Positions 1 through 7,941 of a DNA stretch of 49,261 bases are shown piece after piece. Both the position numbers and the translations under genes were made by a program. Positions within the stretch are counted from its first letter, which is position 1, and each line of letters starts with the position of its first letter. This DNA is from an uncultured Ignavibacteria bacterium (lineage in GTDB: Bacteria > Bacteroidota > Ignavibacteria > Kapaibacteriales > UBA2268), in NCBI GenBank assembly GCA_903862655.1, contig CAIOZA010000121.1:1-49261 (forward strand). The letters run 5' to 3'. The notes under the pieces were generated by a model. The model was not told where the DNA came from, ran no database searches, and saw nothing but the letters and a program-made list of their open reading frames with translations.

Positions 1-31
1 ATATTAGAAATAAAAAATTTCGGAGATTAAA

Positions 32-3000
32 ATGTCCTTAAGAGTTTGTATGTTTTGTGTTTCATTTTTCTTATTCGCATCAGTTATGGGATTGGATGCA
101 CTGCCTAATCCGGATTTTGCCAAAAGTTCAAAATCATCTACATATAATTCAAAAGTCGCTTATACGATTAATATTCCCGGAACATCGCTTGGTAACGGTA
201 ATTTTACTCCAGCAAAAATAATCAATATTCAGAGAGTGAAGCGAGAAGATTATTTGCCCAACTCAGTTCATTTAAAAACAAAAGCTAGAGTTGCGATAGA
301 TAATAAGTCAAATCTGCTCTACTCATCGACTCTTATGTCTGATTTATCGCCATTGGGCATTAAGTCGGCACGACTACCATTCGTGTTTACAGAGGGGAAT
401 ATCCCCCTTGCCGCAGATCCATACGGTACTGATAGAATAATTGAAATTAATTATACCGAACAGGTTGATCCTTATGATGTCTGCGAACAGCTGATGAAGA
501 ATCCCGAAGTAGAGTATGCAGTTCCTGTTTTTGTATATCATACCGATGTCACTCCAAATGATCCGCAAATCGGTTCTCAATGGTGGGTTTCAAATTTGGA
601 ACTTCCTCAAGCCTGGGACGTGACCAAAGGCAGTAAAGATGTAATAATTGCTATTGTTGATTCAGGTACAGACTGGCTTCACGAAGATTTAAAAGATAAT
701 ATTTATACAAATCCAAAGGAAATAGCTGGCAATGGTATTGATGACGATAAAAACGGAAAGATTGATGATGTTCATGGCTGGGACTTGGTCGGTAATATCA
801 ATGCAACTCAAATCTCTGCTCAGGCATGGAAAGAAGATAATGATCCCAAAAATACAGGCATAAGTGACGACAATAAACATGGCACTCACGTTGCCGGTTG
901 TGCTTCTGCTTCCACTAATAACGGAATTGGTGTTGCAGGTACGGGATTCAATTGCTCAATACTTCCAGTTAAATGTGCAACAGATCAAACAGGAATAAGG
1001 GGCATTTATCGTGGTTATGAGGGTATTGCTTATGCCTCATTGATGAATGCTGACATAATTAATTGCAGTTGGGGTGGACCCGGATATACTCCTGTCGGAC
1101 AGGATATTATCAATTCTGCTATAGCTAAAGGGGCTGTTGTTGTTGTCGCCGCCGGTAATAGTAATCAGAATATAGATAACGGCGAACAGTATCCTGCTTG
1201 TTATGACAATGTTGTTTGCGTTGGAGCCTCTACTTCCTCCAATAAAGTAGCATCCTTTTCTAATACCGGATTGGCGGTAACTGTCTATACACCCGGAGCA
1301 TCAATTCTTGCGACTCTGCCTAATAATATGTATGGGAGCCTCGATGGTACATCTATGGCAAGTCCAATCACAGCAGGTTTGGCAGGACTGATTAAATCAA
1401 TCCATAAAGACTGGACTCCAAGACAAATATATCATCAGCTACGTTCAACTTGTGACAATGTTTTGACAACTGATCCGAACAGCAGACCTCTTTATTACGG
1501 CAGATCAAATGCGAATAAAGCAGTAACATATAATAACTTTGGCGGTCAAGGGATCCCCGGAGTTGAGGTATCGAAGGTTATTATGACATCCGGTGATGCT
1601 TTGACAGATTATGATCCCAAAGTCATACGGCTCGAATTAACGAATTATCTGGCGACTGTTTCCAATATGACAATGAAAATTGCACCTCAGGGAAACTTAC
1701 TAAGCGTCTCTACCCAAACGATTTCAGTTGGGAATATAGCCGGAGGAACGACGAAAAATATTGATATCACAGTTCAGATGTTACCGGCAAATCCTTGGTA
1801 CCAGGGAACAGCAAATCTGTTTGTTACATTCGAAAGCACAGGTTATACAAATTATCAGCTTGTCAAAATACCTGTCAAAATTAATACTAATAATAAATAT
1901 TCATCGCTGGGAACTTTTCAGGAGAATGATGTTCCCGACTGGAGCGGAGCTTACGTTCCAAATGAAAAGACACTCTGGGCAGTTGGGCTGGGTGGTATGT
2001 TCGGCAATGCCGGCGGATATTACAGAATCTTCAATGGACAGACTTCAGCGAATGCCGTTTCGAATGAATATCTTTACTGCATCTGGGCGAAAGATGAAAC
2101 CACTGCATTGGCAGGGTCAAGCAGTCAGGCAAATACATCAGCTTCAATTTTTAAAACAATTAATGGCGGTTCAACTTGGACCAGTAGCTCAGTTACAAGC
2201 ATATCAACATTTGTGAACGCTGTTAATATGTTTGACGCTAACTTTGGTGTTTTCCTGGGGGATCCCAAAGGGACTGTGTGGGGAGTTGGCAAAACATCGG
2301 ATGCAGGTAAAACCTGGTCGGCTGTTACGGGAGTTCCTGCAGCACAAGCAAGTGAATCCGGATATGTGGGCTCAAATTACTTTCTGGGTAACAATGCATG
2401 GTTCGGCACTACGAAAGGGCGCGTCTATCGGTCATTTGATAAAGGACTGTCCTGGGCTGTCTCAACGATAACAGGTGCCGGACAAATATCCAAGATTGCG
2501 TTTATGGACAAGAATAATGGACTTGCAGTTTACAATGAAACTGGTAAGAGTAATTCGGTTATCGCCTCTACAACCAATGGCGGTCAAACCTGGACATCAA
2601 ATAAATATAATCTCACAAATTACCAGCTCACTCCTATTTATTTTTATACATCCACAGATGCCGGAAAGATTTTTATGCTTTGTTCCGGTGGACAGGTGTT
2701 CAGCACAAAAACCAATGGAGCTACATGGGAAGGAGTTTTATCGGCTTATCATGGTAATGCAACTATCGGAGCTTGTGGGCAGCTATCTACAAGCAAGCTG
2801 AGAATGTGGGATATAGGCGAATCGATAGGACATCTCGATTTTAGCTATATTCCTGCTATTATCAATAATTCAGTTATTATGACAACTGCAAACGCTATGA
2901 ACTTTGATTCAGTCGATATTGGAAGCTGGAAAGTTCTTACTTCTACCTTCAGAAATACAGGCAATGTAGTAGCCCACATAACGCCAGTAGTAGAAGCAAA

Positions 3001-3454
3001 TTCGGGAATAGGAAGTGATGGATTCAAACTTTATGCTTTCAGTGCAGATTCAATTCAGCCAGGAGCAGATCTTAACGTAAAAATCAGATATAGTCCAACA
3101 ATCGAAGGTGCTAATAGTGCAGTTCTTAAGGTTGCAACAGGAACAGCCACAGAATTTCAGGTTCAGCTAAGCGGCTTCGCTGTGAAGCCAGTAAGCGTTG
3201 GAGACAATCCTATTATAAATTATGTATTTTTCATACAACCCAATCCTGCAACGGATTTCATAGAAATATCCGTAGGGGCGAACGGTCCTTCGCCCTTACA
3301 AAACGATGTTAGGATATATAATGTATTCGGACAAACTGTATTGTCTGTAGGGGCAATTCATGAATTGCCCCTACGTGTAGACATTTCCGGTTTGGCTCTG
3401 GGAATGTATTTTGTGAGGATTGGGGATATAATTAGTAAATTTGTAAAGCTGTAG
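32..3454 (+). CDS. T9SS-secreted subtilisin-like (S8) serine protease
   Basis: An 1140-residue extracellular protease with an N-terminal signal peptide (hydrophobic residues about 5-20) and a T9SS type A sorting domain (about 1066-1140). The S8 triad is complete: D210 in IVDSGTD, H283 in HGTHVAG and S441 in DGTSMASP, with oxyanion N376 in AAGN. After the catalytic domain come a beta-sandwich region (about 510-620), a BNR/sialidase-like propeller with repeated GG.TW motifs (about 630-930) and a HYDIN/ASPM-like beta domain (about 940-1050). Family knowledge predicts export by Sec and T9SS and hydrolysis of extracellular protein; the substrate is not visible. A GGAG-type RBS precedes the ATG. 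The sorting-domain DNA contains two palindromes (3272-3299 and 3347-3374) that are translated in frame. Confidence 0.93.
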   Translation: MSLRVCMFCVSFFLFASVMGLDALPNPDFAKSSKSSTYNSKVAYTINIPGTSLGNGNFTPAKIINIQRVKREDYLPNSVHLKTKARVAIDNKSNLLYSSTLMSDLSPLGIKSARLPFVFTEGNIPLAADPYGTDRIIEINYTEQVDPYDVCEQLMKNPEVEYAVPVFVYHTDVTPNDPQIGSQWWVSNLELPQAWDVTKGSKDVIIAIVDSGTDWLHEDLKDNIYTNPKEIAGNGIDDDKNGKIDDVHGWDLVGNINATQISAQAWKEDNDPKNTGISDDNKHGTHVAGCASASTNNGIGVAGTGFNCSILPVKCATDQTGIRGIYRGYEGIAYASLMNADIINCSWGGPGYTPVGQDIINSAIAKGAVVVVAAGNSNQNIDNGEQYPACYDNVVCVGASTSSNKVASFSNTGLAVTVYTPGASILATLPNNMYGSLDGTSMASPITAGLAGLIKSIHKDWTPRQIYHQLRSTCDNVLTTDPNSRPLYYGRSNANKAVTYNNFGGQGIPGVEVSKVIMTSGDALTDYDPKVIRLELTNYLATVSNMTMKIAPQGNLLSVSTQTISVGNIAGGTTKNIDITVQMLPANPWYQGTANLFVTFESTGYTNYQLVKIPVKINTNNKYSSLGTFQENDVPDWSGAYVPNEKTLWAVGLGGMFGNAGGYYRIFNGQTSANAVSNEYLYCIWAKDETTALAGSSSQANTSASIFKTINGGSTWTSSSVTSISTFVNAVNMFDANFGVFLGDPKGTVWGVGKTSDAGKTWSAVTGVPAAQASESGYVGSNYFLGNNAWFGTTKGRVYRSFDKGLSWAVSTITGAGQISKIAFMDKNNGLAVYNETGKSNSVIASTTNGGQTWTSNKYNLTNYQLTPIYFYTSTDAGKIFMLCSGGQVFSTKTNGATWEGVLSAYHGNATIGACGQLSTSKLRMWDIGESIGHLDFSYIPAIINNSVIMTTANAMNFDSVDIGSWKVLTSTFRNTGNVVAHITPVVEANSGIGSDGFKLYAFSADSIQPGADLNVKIRYSPTIEGANSAVLKVATGTATEFQVQLSGFAVKPVSVGDNPIINYVFFIQPNPATDFIEISVGANGPSPLQNDVRIYNVFGQTVLSVGAIHELPLRVDISGLALGMYFVRIGDIISKFVKL
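3272..3299 (+). repeat. 28-bp palindrome inside sorting-domain coding sequence (site A)
   Basis: Arms GTAGGGGCGAA and TTCGCCCTTAC flank a 6-base centre. It is translated in frame as VGANGPSPL, between the strand ending FIEIS and the strand DVRIYN of the T9SS domain. The same site holds a related element in the genes at 4123, 33780 and 45644. Confidence 0.85.
3347..3374 (+). repeat. Perfect 28-bp palindrome inside sorting-domain coding sequence (site B)
   Basis: The half-site GTAGGGGCAATTCA is followed directly by its exact reverse complement. It is translated in frame as VGAIHELPLR, between GQTVLS and VDISGL. Other genes carry different palindromes at the same site. Confidence 0.9.
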
Positions 3455-3503
3455 ATTTTAATAAAATAGATGAAGTATAAATAACCACTGGAAGGAATTT
3501 TGT

Positions 3504-3981
3504 ATGAAGATTATTATTTTCGGTTTCTTAATCGCATTTGCTTTTATTTCATGCTATTCAATAGAAGTCGAATCAACTGAAATTGGTGGGAATTGGAACG
3601 ACACTCAAACTTGGATTAGTGGAACTATACCAACTCAAAATGATGATGTAATTATCAGAGGAAATGTTAAGATTAACACAAGTATAAGTTGTAAATCAAT
3701 AAATATAGCCAATGTTGGTAATCTTGAATTTATGAAGCAGGAAAAGAAGACTATATCGAGCGTTTCAGAAAATATTTATATTTTTGGACTGCTAATAATC
3801 AGCGAGAATTGTGAAGTTAATGTAAAAAATAGAATTTTTCGAGATGAAAATAACAAACCAAATCTTATGAATTTTGGGGTGATCGTTGTCGGGACGTAGC
3901 AGCGAAAATGTTACAGACTAACCACCAGGCATGTATTTTGTGAGGATTGGGGATAAGGTTGGGAAGTTTGTAAAGTTATAA
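3504..3981 (+). pseudogene. Broken T9SS-secreted protein: G8-like N-terminus plus frameshifted sorting-tail remnant
   Basis: The readable part (3504-3899, 131 residues) starts with a strong RBS (GGAAGGA) and a lipoprotein-like signal ending ISC. It continues with a W.D..TW..G..P...DDV.I pattern typical of the start of secreted beta-helix/G8-like proteins, then stops at TAG 3897. From 3925 to 3981, in another frame, the DNA encodes PGMYFVRIGDKVGKFVKL and a stop, which is the exact end of a T9SS sorting domain as seen in neighbouring genes. I read this as an internal deletion or recombination that joined a secreted N-terminus out of frame to a sorting tail. A short functional lipoprotein ending at 3899 is the alternative. 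A 98-bp repeat follows immediately. Confidence 0.75.
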
Positions 3982-3984
3982 TGC

Positions 3985-4082
3985 GGAAACTCCCTTAATA
4001 CCACTTGGAACAAGGGGGAGACAAAACAATAAATTGCAACGCCTGTATTAGCGCCCTTTTCCCAAGGGGGTTGGGGGTTTCT
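3985..4082 (+). repeat. ~98-bp repeat with inverted ends (family R98), copy 1
   Basis: It begins GGAAACTCCC and ends GGGGGTTTCT (inverted ends) and contains two hairpins, around TTGGAACAAGGGGG and CCCTTTTCCCAAGGGGG, separated by an ATTGCAACGCCTGTATT core. It starts four bases after the sorting-tail stop codon. Near-identical copies lie at 36286-36382 and 46830-46927, and partial ones at 33715-33774 and 47058-47090. Confidence 0.85.
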
Positions 4083-4122
4083 CAAGGTTAGAATTCCATT
4101 TGAAAAAGACATATAGGAAATT

Positions 4123-5355
4123 ATGAGAAAATCACTTTTACTTATTTGTTTAATATTAGGTTTATCAAATATTGCATCCGCAAAGTGGGAGCCATGTAAT
4201 AATGGCTTGAACGGGAAAAGAATAAACACAATGACGGTGTATAACGATACCTTATATATCGGTTCTGCCGGACAAGGGGTATTTATTTCGGTTGACAATG
4301 GCAATTCATGGCAAGCAAGAAATAATGGTATGGATACTCTAATGGTCAGGTCAATAGTAGTTAATGAGAGTTTAATCTTCGCATCAACTAACTACTTTGG
4401 CATTTTTATGTCAACCGACAGAGGACTTAGCTGGGTAAAGAAAAATAATGGATTATTGGATTCGACAATTTCTACAGTGATTATCAAAGACAAGGAACTG
4501 ATTTGTGCCACAAGTTATTATGGTGTTTTCACCTCGTCGGATAATGGAGATAATTGGGTTCAGAAGACAAAAGGTCTTGCTAATGAAGGTATGATGTATG
4601 TAAATCCATTGGTCTTAATCAATGATACAATATTCACAGGAGTGCAGTCCAGATATTCAGATCCTATTCAAGGAGGATTGTTTCTGTCAAATGATAATTG
4701 CGAAACATGGATTGACAGGACTGGAAATAATCTCAGTGATTTCATGAATATCAAGCGTATTATTATCAAAGATAATATCTGGTATATTGGAACCCTATTT
4801 GGTGGAGTTTACACAACAACAGATAAGGGATCAACTTGGACTCTGCCCGACACGACAGGATTGAATATTCCACTTGGCAATCCAAGAGTTTCAGCAATGG
4901 GAATGAAAGATGATTTTCTTATTATTGGCTCAGGTTACAATGGATTATTTGCAAAATTCGAAAATAAATGGGTAAATAAAAGTTATGGGACAAAATTCAG
5001 GAATCCCGGCAGCATTACATTCTACAAAGAATTTGTGTATGTAACTTCCGATAGTGGAGTACACAGATCAGTTTATAATCAATTACTCGATGTTAAAGAA
5101 TTTGCATCTAATTTTGATAGTGTTTCTATCTCCCCCAATCCTACTTCCGATTTCATAGAAATATCCGTAGGGGCGATCGGCCGTTCGCCCTTACAAAGTG
5201 CTATAAAAATATATAATATCTTCGGGCAAAACTGCGACCCCACCCCAGCCCTCCCCGCAAGCAGGGAGGGAGCTAGAATCGATGTTTCCGGTTTGGTTCC
5301 GGGGATGTATTTTGTGAGGATTGGAGATAGAGTCGGGAAGTTTGTGAAGATATAA
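4123..5355 (+). CDS. T9SS-secreted BNR/sialidase-like beta-propeller protein
   Basis: A 410-residue protein with a clean signal peptide (residues 1-20, ending IASA). The body is a propeller of repeated 'D.G..W' motifs (NGNSW, DRGLSW, NGDNW, KGSTW), the BNR/photosystem-II-stability-factor type of repeat, followed by a T9SS type A sorting domain (about 336-410). No catalytic residues can be assigned; a surface or adhesive role is only inferred. The start follows AGGAAATT. The sorting domain contains the site-A palindrome (5167-5194), while site B holds a different G/C-rich hairpin (5236-5272) encoding PTPALPASREG. The protein at 45644 is a close architectural relative. Confidence 0.9.
   Translation: MRKSLLLICLILGLSNIASAKWEPCNNGLNGKRINTMTVYNDTLYIGSAGQGVFISVDNGNSWQARNNGMDTLMVRSIVVNESLIFASTNYFGIFMSTDRGLSWVKKNNGLLDSTISTVIIKDKELICATSYYGVFTSSDNGDNWVQKTKGLANEGMMYVNPLVLINDTIFTGVQSRYSDPIQGGLFLSNDNCETWIDRTGNNLSDFMNIKRIIIKDNIWYIGTLFGGVYTTTDKGSTWTLPDTTGLNIPLGNPRVSAMGMKDDFLIIGSGYNGLFAKFENKWVNKSYGTKFRNPGSITFYKEFVYVTSDSGVHRSVYNQLLDVKEFASNFDSVSISPNPTSDFIEISVGAIGRSPLQSAIKIYNIFGQNCDPTPALPASREGARIDVSGLVPGMYFVRIGDRVGKFVKI
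5167..5194 (+). repeat. 28-bp palindrome in sorting-domain coding sequence (site A)
   Basis: GTAGGGGCGATCGG faces CCGTTCGCCCTTAC (imperfect inverted repeat). It is translated as VGAIGRSPL between FIEIS and the IKIYN strand, the same position as 3272-3299. Confidence 0.85.
5236..5272 (+). repeat. G/C-rich hairpin element in sorting-domain coding sequence (site B, second type)
   Basis: The core is CCCTCCCCGCAAGCAGGGAG, a stem of CCCTCCC-type arms around GCAAGC. It is translated as PTPALPASREG before the IDVSGL strand. The same element is at site B of the gene at 36385 (positions 36468-36504), so two unrelated repeat families use one insertion position. Confidence 0.8.
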
Positions 5356-5390
5356 ATCTGCTTGTTGAATAGATACTTGTTTGCACGGGA

Positions 5391-5428
5391 ATAAAAAAAA
5401 AGTCCTTCACCTCTTGGATGAAGGACTT
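5391..5428 (-). terminator. Rho-independent terminator of the cyclophilin/uppP group
   Basis: Arms AAGTCCTTCA and TGAAGGACTT form a hairpin. Read on the minus strand it is followed by a run of nine T residues, about 25 bases past the stop of the cyclophilin gene ending at 5452. Confidence 0.88.
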
Positions 5429-5451
5429 CTCATTTATGCAATCAGTTGGAT

Positions 5452-6078
5452 TTATTTGCTGATTTTTACTATTTTCATTTCTACTTTCTCAACTGGTGCA
5501 TCGCCATTTCTTGGTACACTGCAGACTGCATCAATTACTTCAAGTCCTTTAACAACTTTACCATAAGCTGTGTACTGGCCATCCAAGTGTGGAGAAGCTG
5601 CATGCATTAGGAAGAATTGGGAAGTTGCACTGTTTGGATCGTTTGTACGTGCAGCAGAGATAACTCCTCTTTCATGCTTCATGCTATTGAATTCAGCTGG
5701 AACTTTGGTCTGTGACGGATCGCCCATACCCCATGTACCCTTAGGTTTATCCTTTGAGTTGGGATCGCCACCCTGGATCATAAATCCTGGAATAACTCTG
5801 TGGAATGCACATCCATCATAGAATTTAGCAGCTACTAAACTGTCGAAATTGTGAACATGTTTCGGTGCAATATTGGGAAAAAGTTCTATTTCGATTTCGC
5901 CCAAAGATTTACCATTCTGTGTAATCGTGATCAAAAAATGCGGGTTATCTGTTTTAACCTCAACGGCTTTAACTGTTTCCATATTAGTTTTGTTTCCTTC
6001 CTTTGTTGGTGTGCAATTTGTTGTGATAATGATAGCGCCTAACAATAAAATTGATAGACTTAAGAATGCTTTTTTCAT
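5452..6078 (-). CDS. Cyclophilin-type peptidyl-prolyl isomerase, lipoprotein
   Basis: A 208-residue protein catalysing cis-trans isomerisation of X-Pro bonds in the cell envelope. The N-terminus is a lipoprotein signal with cysteine in TTNCTP. The cyclophilin core shows FHRVIPGFMIQGGDP (catalytic Arg in HRV), then SQFFLMHA, LDGQYTAYGKV and the final VEKVEM strand. The length fits a single-domain bacterial cyclophilin plus signal and linker. It is the last of three minus-strand genes (uppP, a second cyclophilin, this one), with a 44-base gap upstream and a terminator just downstream. Two envelope cyclophilins side by side may be a tandem duplication, although their sequences are well diverged. 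Confidence 0.95.
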   Translation of the reverse strand: MKKAFLSLSILLLGAIIITTNCTPTKEGNKTNMETVKAVEVKTDNPHFLITITQNGKSLGEIEIELFPNIAPKHVHNFDSLVAAKFYDGCAFHRVIPGFMIQGGDPNSKDKPKGTWGMGDPSQTKVPAEFNSMKHERGVISAARTNDPNSATSQFFLMHAASPHLDGQYTAYGKVVKGLEVIDAVCSVPRNGDAPVEKVEMKIVKISK

Positions 6079-6122
6079 AGTTTTTACTCCTGAATGATTA
6101 GAAAAATAATAGTAACTGATAA

Positions 6123-6848
6123 TTATGAATTATATTTTTTAATTACGATAGAATATATTTTTATTGGCTCTTCGGGGATACCATCGTTGGCTTCAAATGG
6201 CCCCGGGACAATTTTAACTAGATTTATCTTCTCTACCACACTCATTCCGTCAGTGACTTTTCCAAATATTGACCAGCGTTTATCAAGTTCTATTGCTTCA
6301 TCAAGACAGATGAAGAACTGGCTTGTGTTCTTGTTCTGAGCACGGTTAGCCATAGCAAGTGTTCCCTTGAAGTAACCATTCTTGTAGGATGGTTTGTCTG
6401 GGAAAAGCTCATCTTCAAATGGCTTACCGTAGTAACTCTGGCCGCCTTTGCCCCATTCGGCTTTCTTCAATTTGGAGATCGTGTTCCTGTCCCCTGTCTG
6501 AATCAGGAAGTTTTTTGCCACCCGGTGAATCAGGATGCCATTATAATATCCCTTTTTAGTTAACCCAATGAAGTTCTTCACAGTCTTCGGAGCATCATTT
6601 CCGAAAAGTCCGACAGTAATTTTGCCAAGTGAAGTAGTTATTATTGCAATATCGGTAATATCTGCAGAATCCTGTTGAATCGATAGCTTAATCTTTGGTT
6701 TCCTGTTTGCAGTTCCAGCTGACGTTGAATCTTCGGTTAAATCAATCTTATGATTGGATGCTGGTTTTGCTGTCTGTTTCTTTTGACATGATATCATTAG
6801 AAATGCAGACAGAAGGAAAAAAAATAATATTTTAGAATAATATTTCAA
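6123..6848 (-). CDS. Cyclophilin-type peptidyl-prolyl isomerase, lipoprotein (second copy)
   Basis: A 241-residue envelope isomerase. A lipoprotein signal (LMISC, residues about 17-21) is followed by a polar linker and a cyclophilin domain with IHRVAKNFLIQTGD, NKNTSQFFICLD and KRWSIFGKV. The substrate-binding motif differs from its neighbour (KNF for PGF) and there is a longer insertion after TGDR. The start is TTG, three bases after the uppP stop, so translation is probably coupled to uppP. No in-frame ATG precedes the signal peptide. Likely roles are folding or maturation of exported proteins. Confidence 0.93.
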   Translation of the reverse strand: MKYYSKILFFFLLSAFLMISCQKKQTAKPASNHKIDLTEDSTSAGTANRKPKIKLSIQQDSADITDIAIITTSLGKITVGLFGNDAPKTVKNFIGLTKKGYYNGILIHRVAKNFLIQTGDRNTISKLKKAEWGKGGQSYYGKPFEDELFPDKPSYKNGYFKGTLAMANRAQNKNTSQFFICLDEAIELDKRWSIFGKVTDGMSVVEKINLVKIVPGPFEANDGIPEEPIKIYSIVIKKYNS

Positions 6849-6851
6849 TTA

Positions 6852-7697
6852 TTACACGATTCCTCTGTAAATCATGAATATGAGAGCTAATCCGATCACA
6901 ATGCGATAGATAATGAAGACCAGGTTCGTTCTGGTTTTTAGGTAATTTATCATAAATGCTATTGCATAATATCCACTCACGGCTGCGAAAGCAGTAGCAA
7001 TAATCAAAGCGAGCGAATCAGCACCCGACAAATGTTTGTAGCTTTTTGCAAGTTGGTACAACCCACTGACCAATACTGCAGGAATGCTGAGAAGAAATGA
7101 GTATCTGGCTGCAGTTTCACGATTTAATCCCACGAATAATCCAGCTGTGATTGTTGTCCCTGAGCGCGATGAACCTGGAATTAATGCAAGACACTGAACT
7201 AATCCGATGATTATACTATCCTTGATTGTCATTGCGTCAGTATTTTTCTTTAAAGAAGAGACTTTTTCTGCTATATATAAAACTACAGCAAGAAGAATCA
7301 AACTTCCGGCAATGATTGGTAATTCCTTTGTAAGCGATCCTTCGATAATTTTCTTTAACGCAAATCCTATCGTAAAAATCGGAATTGAGCCGATTGCTAT
7401 CAAATACCCCAGCCTTGAGTCGGCAGACTGAGCTGCAAAAGGCTTTCTTGATGAATTAAAATTCTCTTTGAAAAATGCGATAGGAACAGTTTTCAATTCC
7501 TTTGAAAAATAAAAAAGAACAGCGGCTAATGTACCAAGCTGAATAACAGCCATGAAAGCTGTCCATTGTTCGGGATGTGTATTGTCAATTAATCCCATCA
7601 GTTTACCTGCAATGGTCAAATGTGCTGTGCTGCTAATTGGAATAAACTCTGTCAGACCTTGAATTATCCCGAGAATTATTGCTTGAAAAATATTCAT
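6852..7697 (-). CDS. uppP: Undecaprenyl-diphosphatase (BacA/UppP)
   Basis: A 281-residue multi-span inner-membrane enzyme that dephosphorylates undecaprenyl pyrophosphate and so recycles the lipid carrier for peptidoglycan and surface polysaccharide. Both family signatures are visible: QGLTEFIPISSTAH near the N-terminus (catalytic Glu/His region) and LIPGSSRSGTTI in the second half (Ser/Arg pocket), followed by the RFSFLLSIPA-like segment (here RYSFLLSIPA). The length is standard. It leads a minus-strand group with two cyclophilin lipoproteins, and its stop lies three bases before the next start. Confidence 0.97.
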   Translation of the reverse strand: MNIFQAIILGIIQGLTEFIPISSTAHLTIAGKLMGLIDNTHPEQWTAFMAVIQLGTLAAVLFYFSKELKTVPIAFFKENFNSSRKPFAAQSADSRLGYLIAIGSIPIFTIGFALKKIIEGSLTKELPIIAGSLILLAVVLYIAEKVSSLKKNTDAMTIKDSIIIGLVQCLALIPGSSRSGTTITAGLFVGLNRETAARYSFLLSIPAVLVSGLYQLAKSYKHLSGADSLALIIATAFAAVSGYYAIAFMINYLKTRTNLVFIIYRIVIGLALIFMIYRGIV

Positions 7698-7941
7698 TTT
7701 AAGAAATTATCTTTTGTTTATGCAATATTTATTATTAATTTCGAATCGGTGTTTTATATTAAATTTGTTTATACAAATTAATACAATTAGCAAATCTAAG
7801 AAAAAATTTCAATAATCGTATATTAACGTGCTCGATTAAAAGTAATTTCAGAAAATTTTAACATTTGTAAAATCTGCTTTTTTAAAAATAAGAAAAGAAA
7901 TACTACACAAACAATTAATAATCCATTGGAGGAAATGCACT

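Noticed and set aside
3918-4304. A 128-codon minus-strand ORF crossing the first R98 copy
   Set aside because: It encodes the translated repeat (RNPQPPWEKG) and the antisense of the gene at 4123; similar 'RNPQPP' peptides appear at every R98 copy.
5381-5566. A 61-codon plus-strand ORF
   Set aside because: It runs through the terminator and antisense to the cyclophilin gene.
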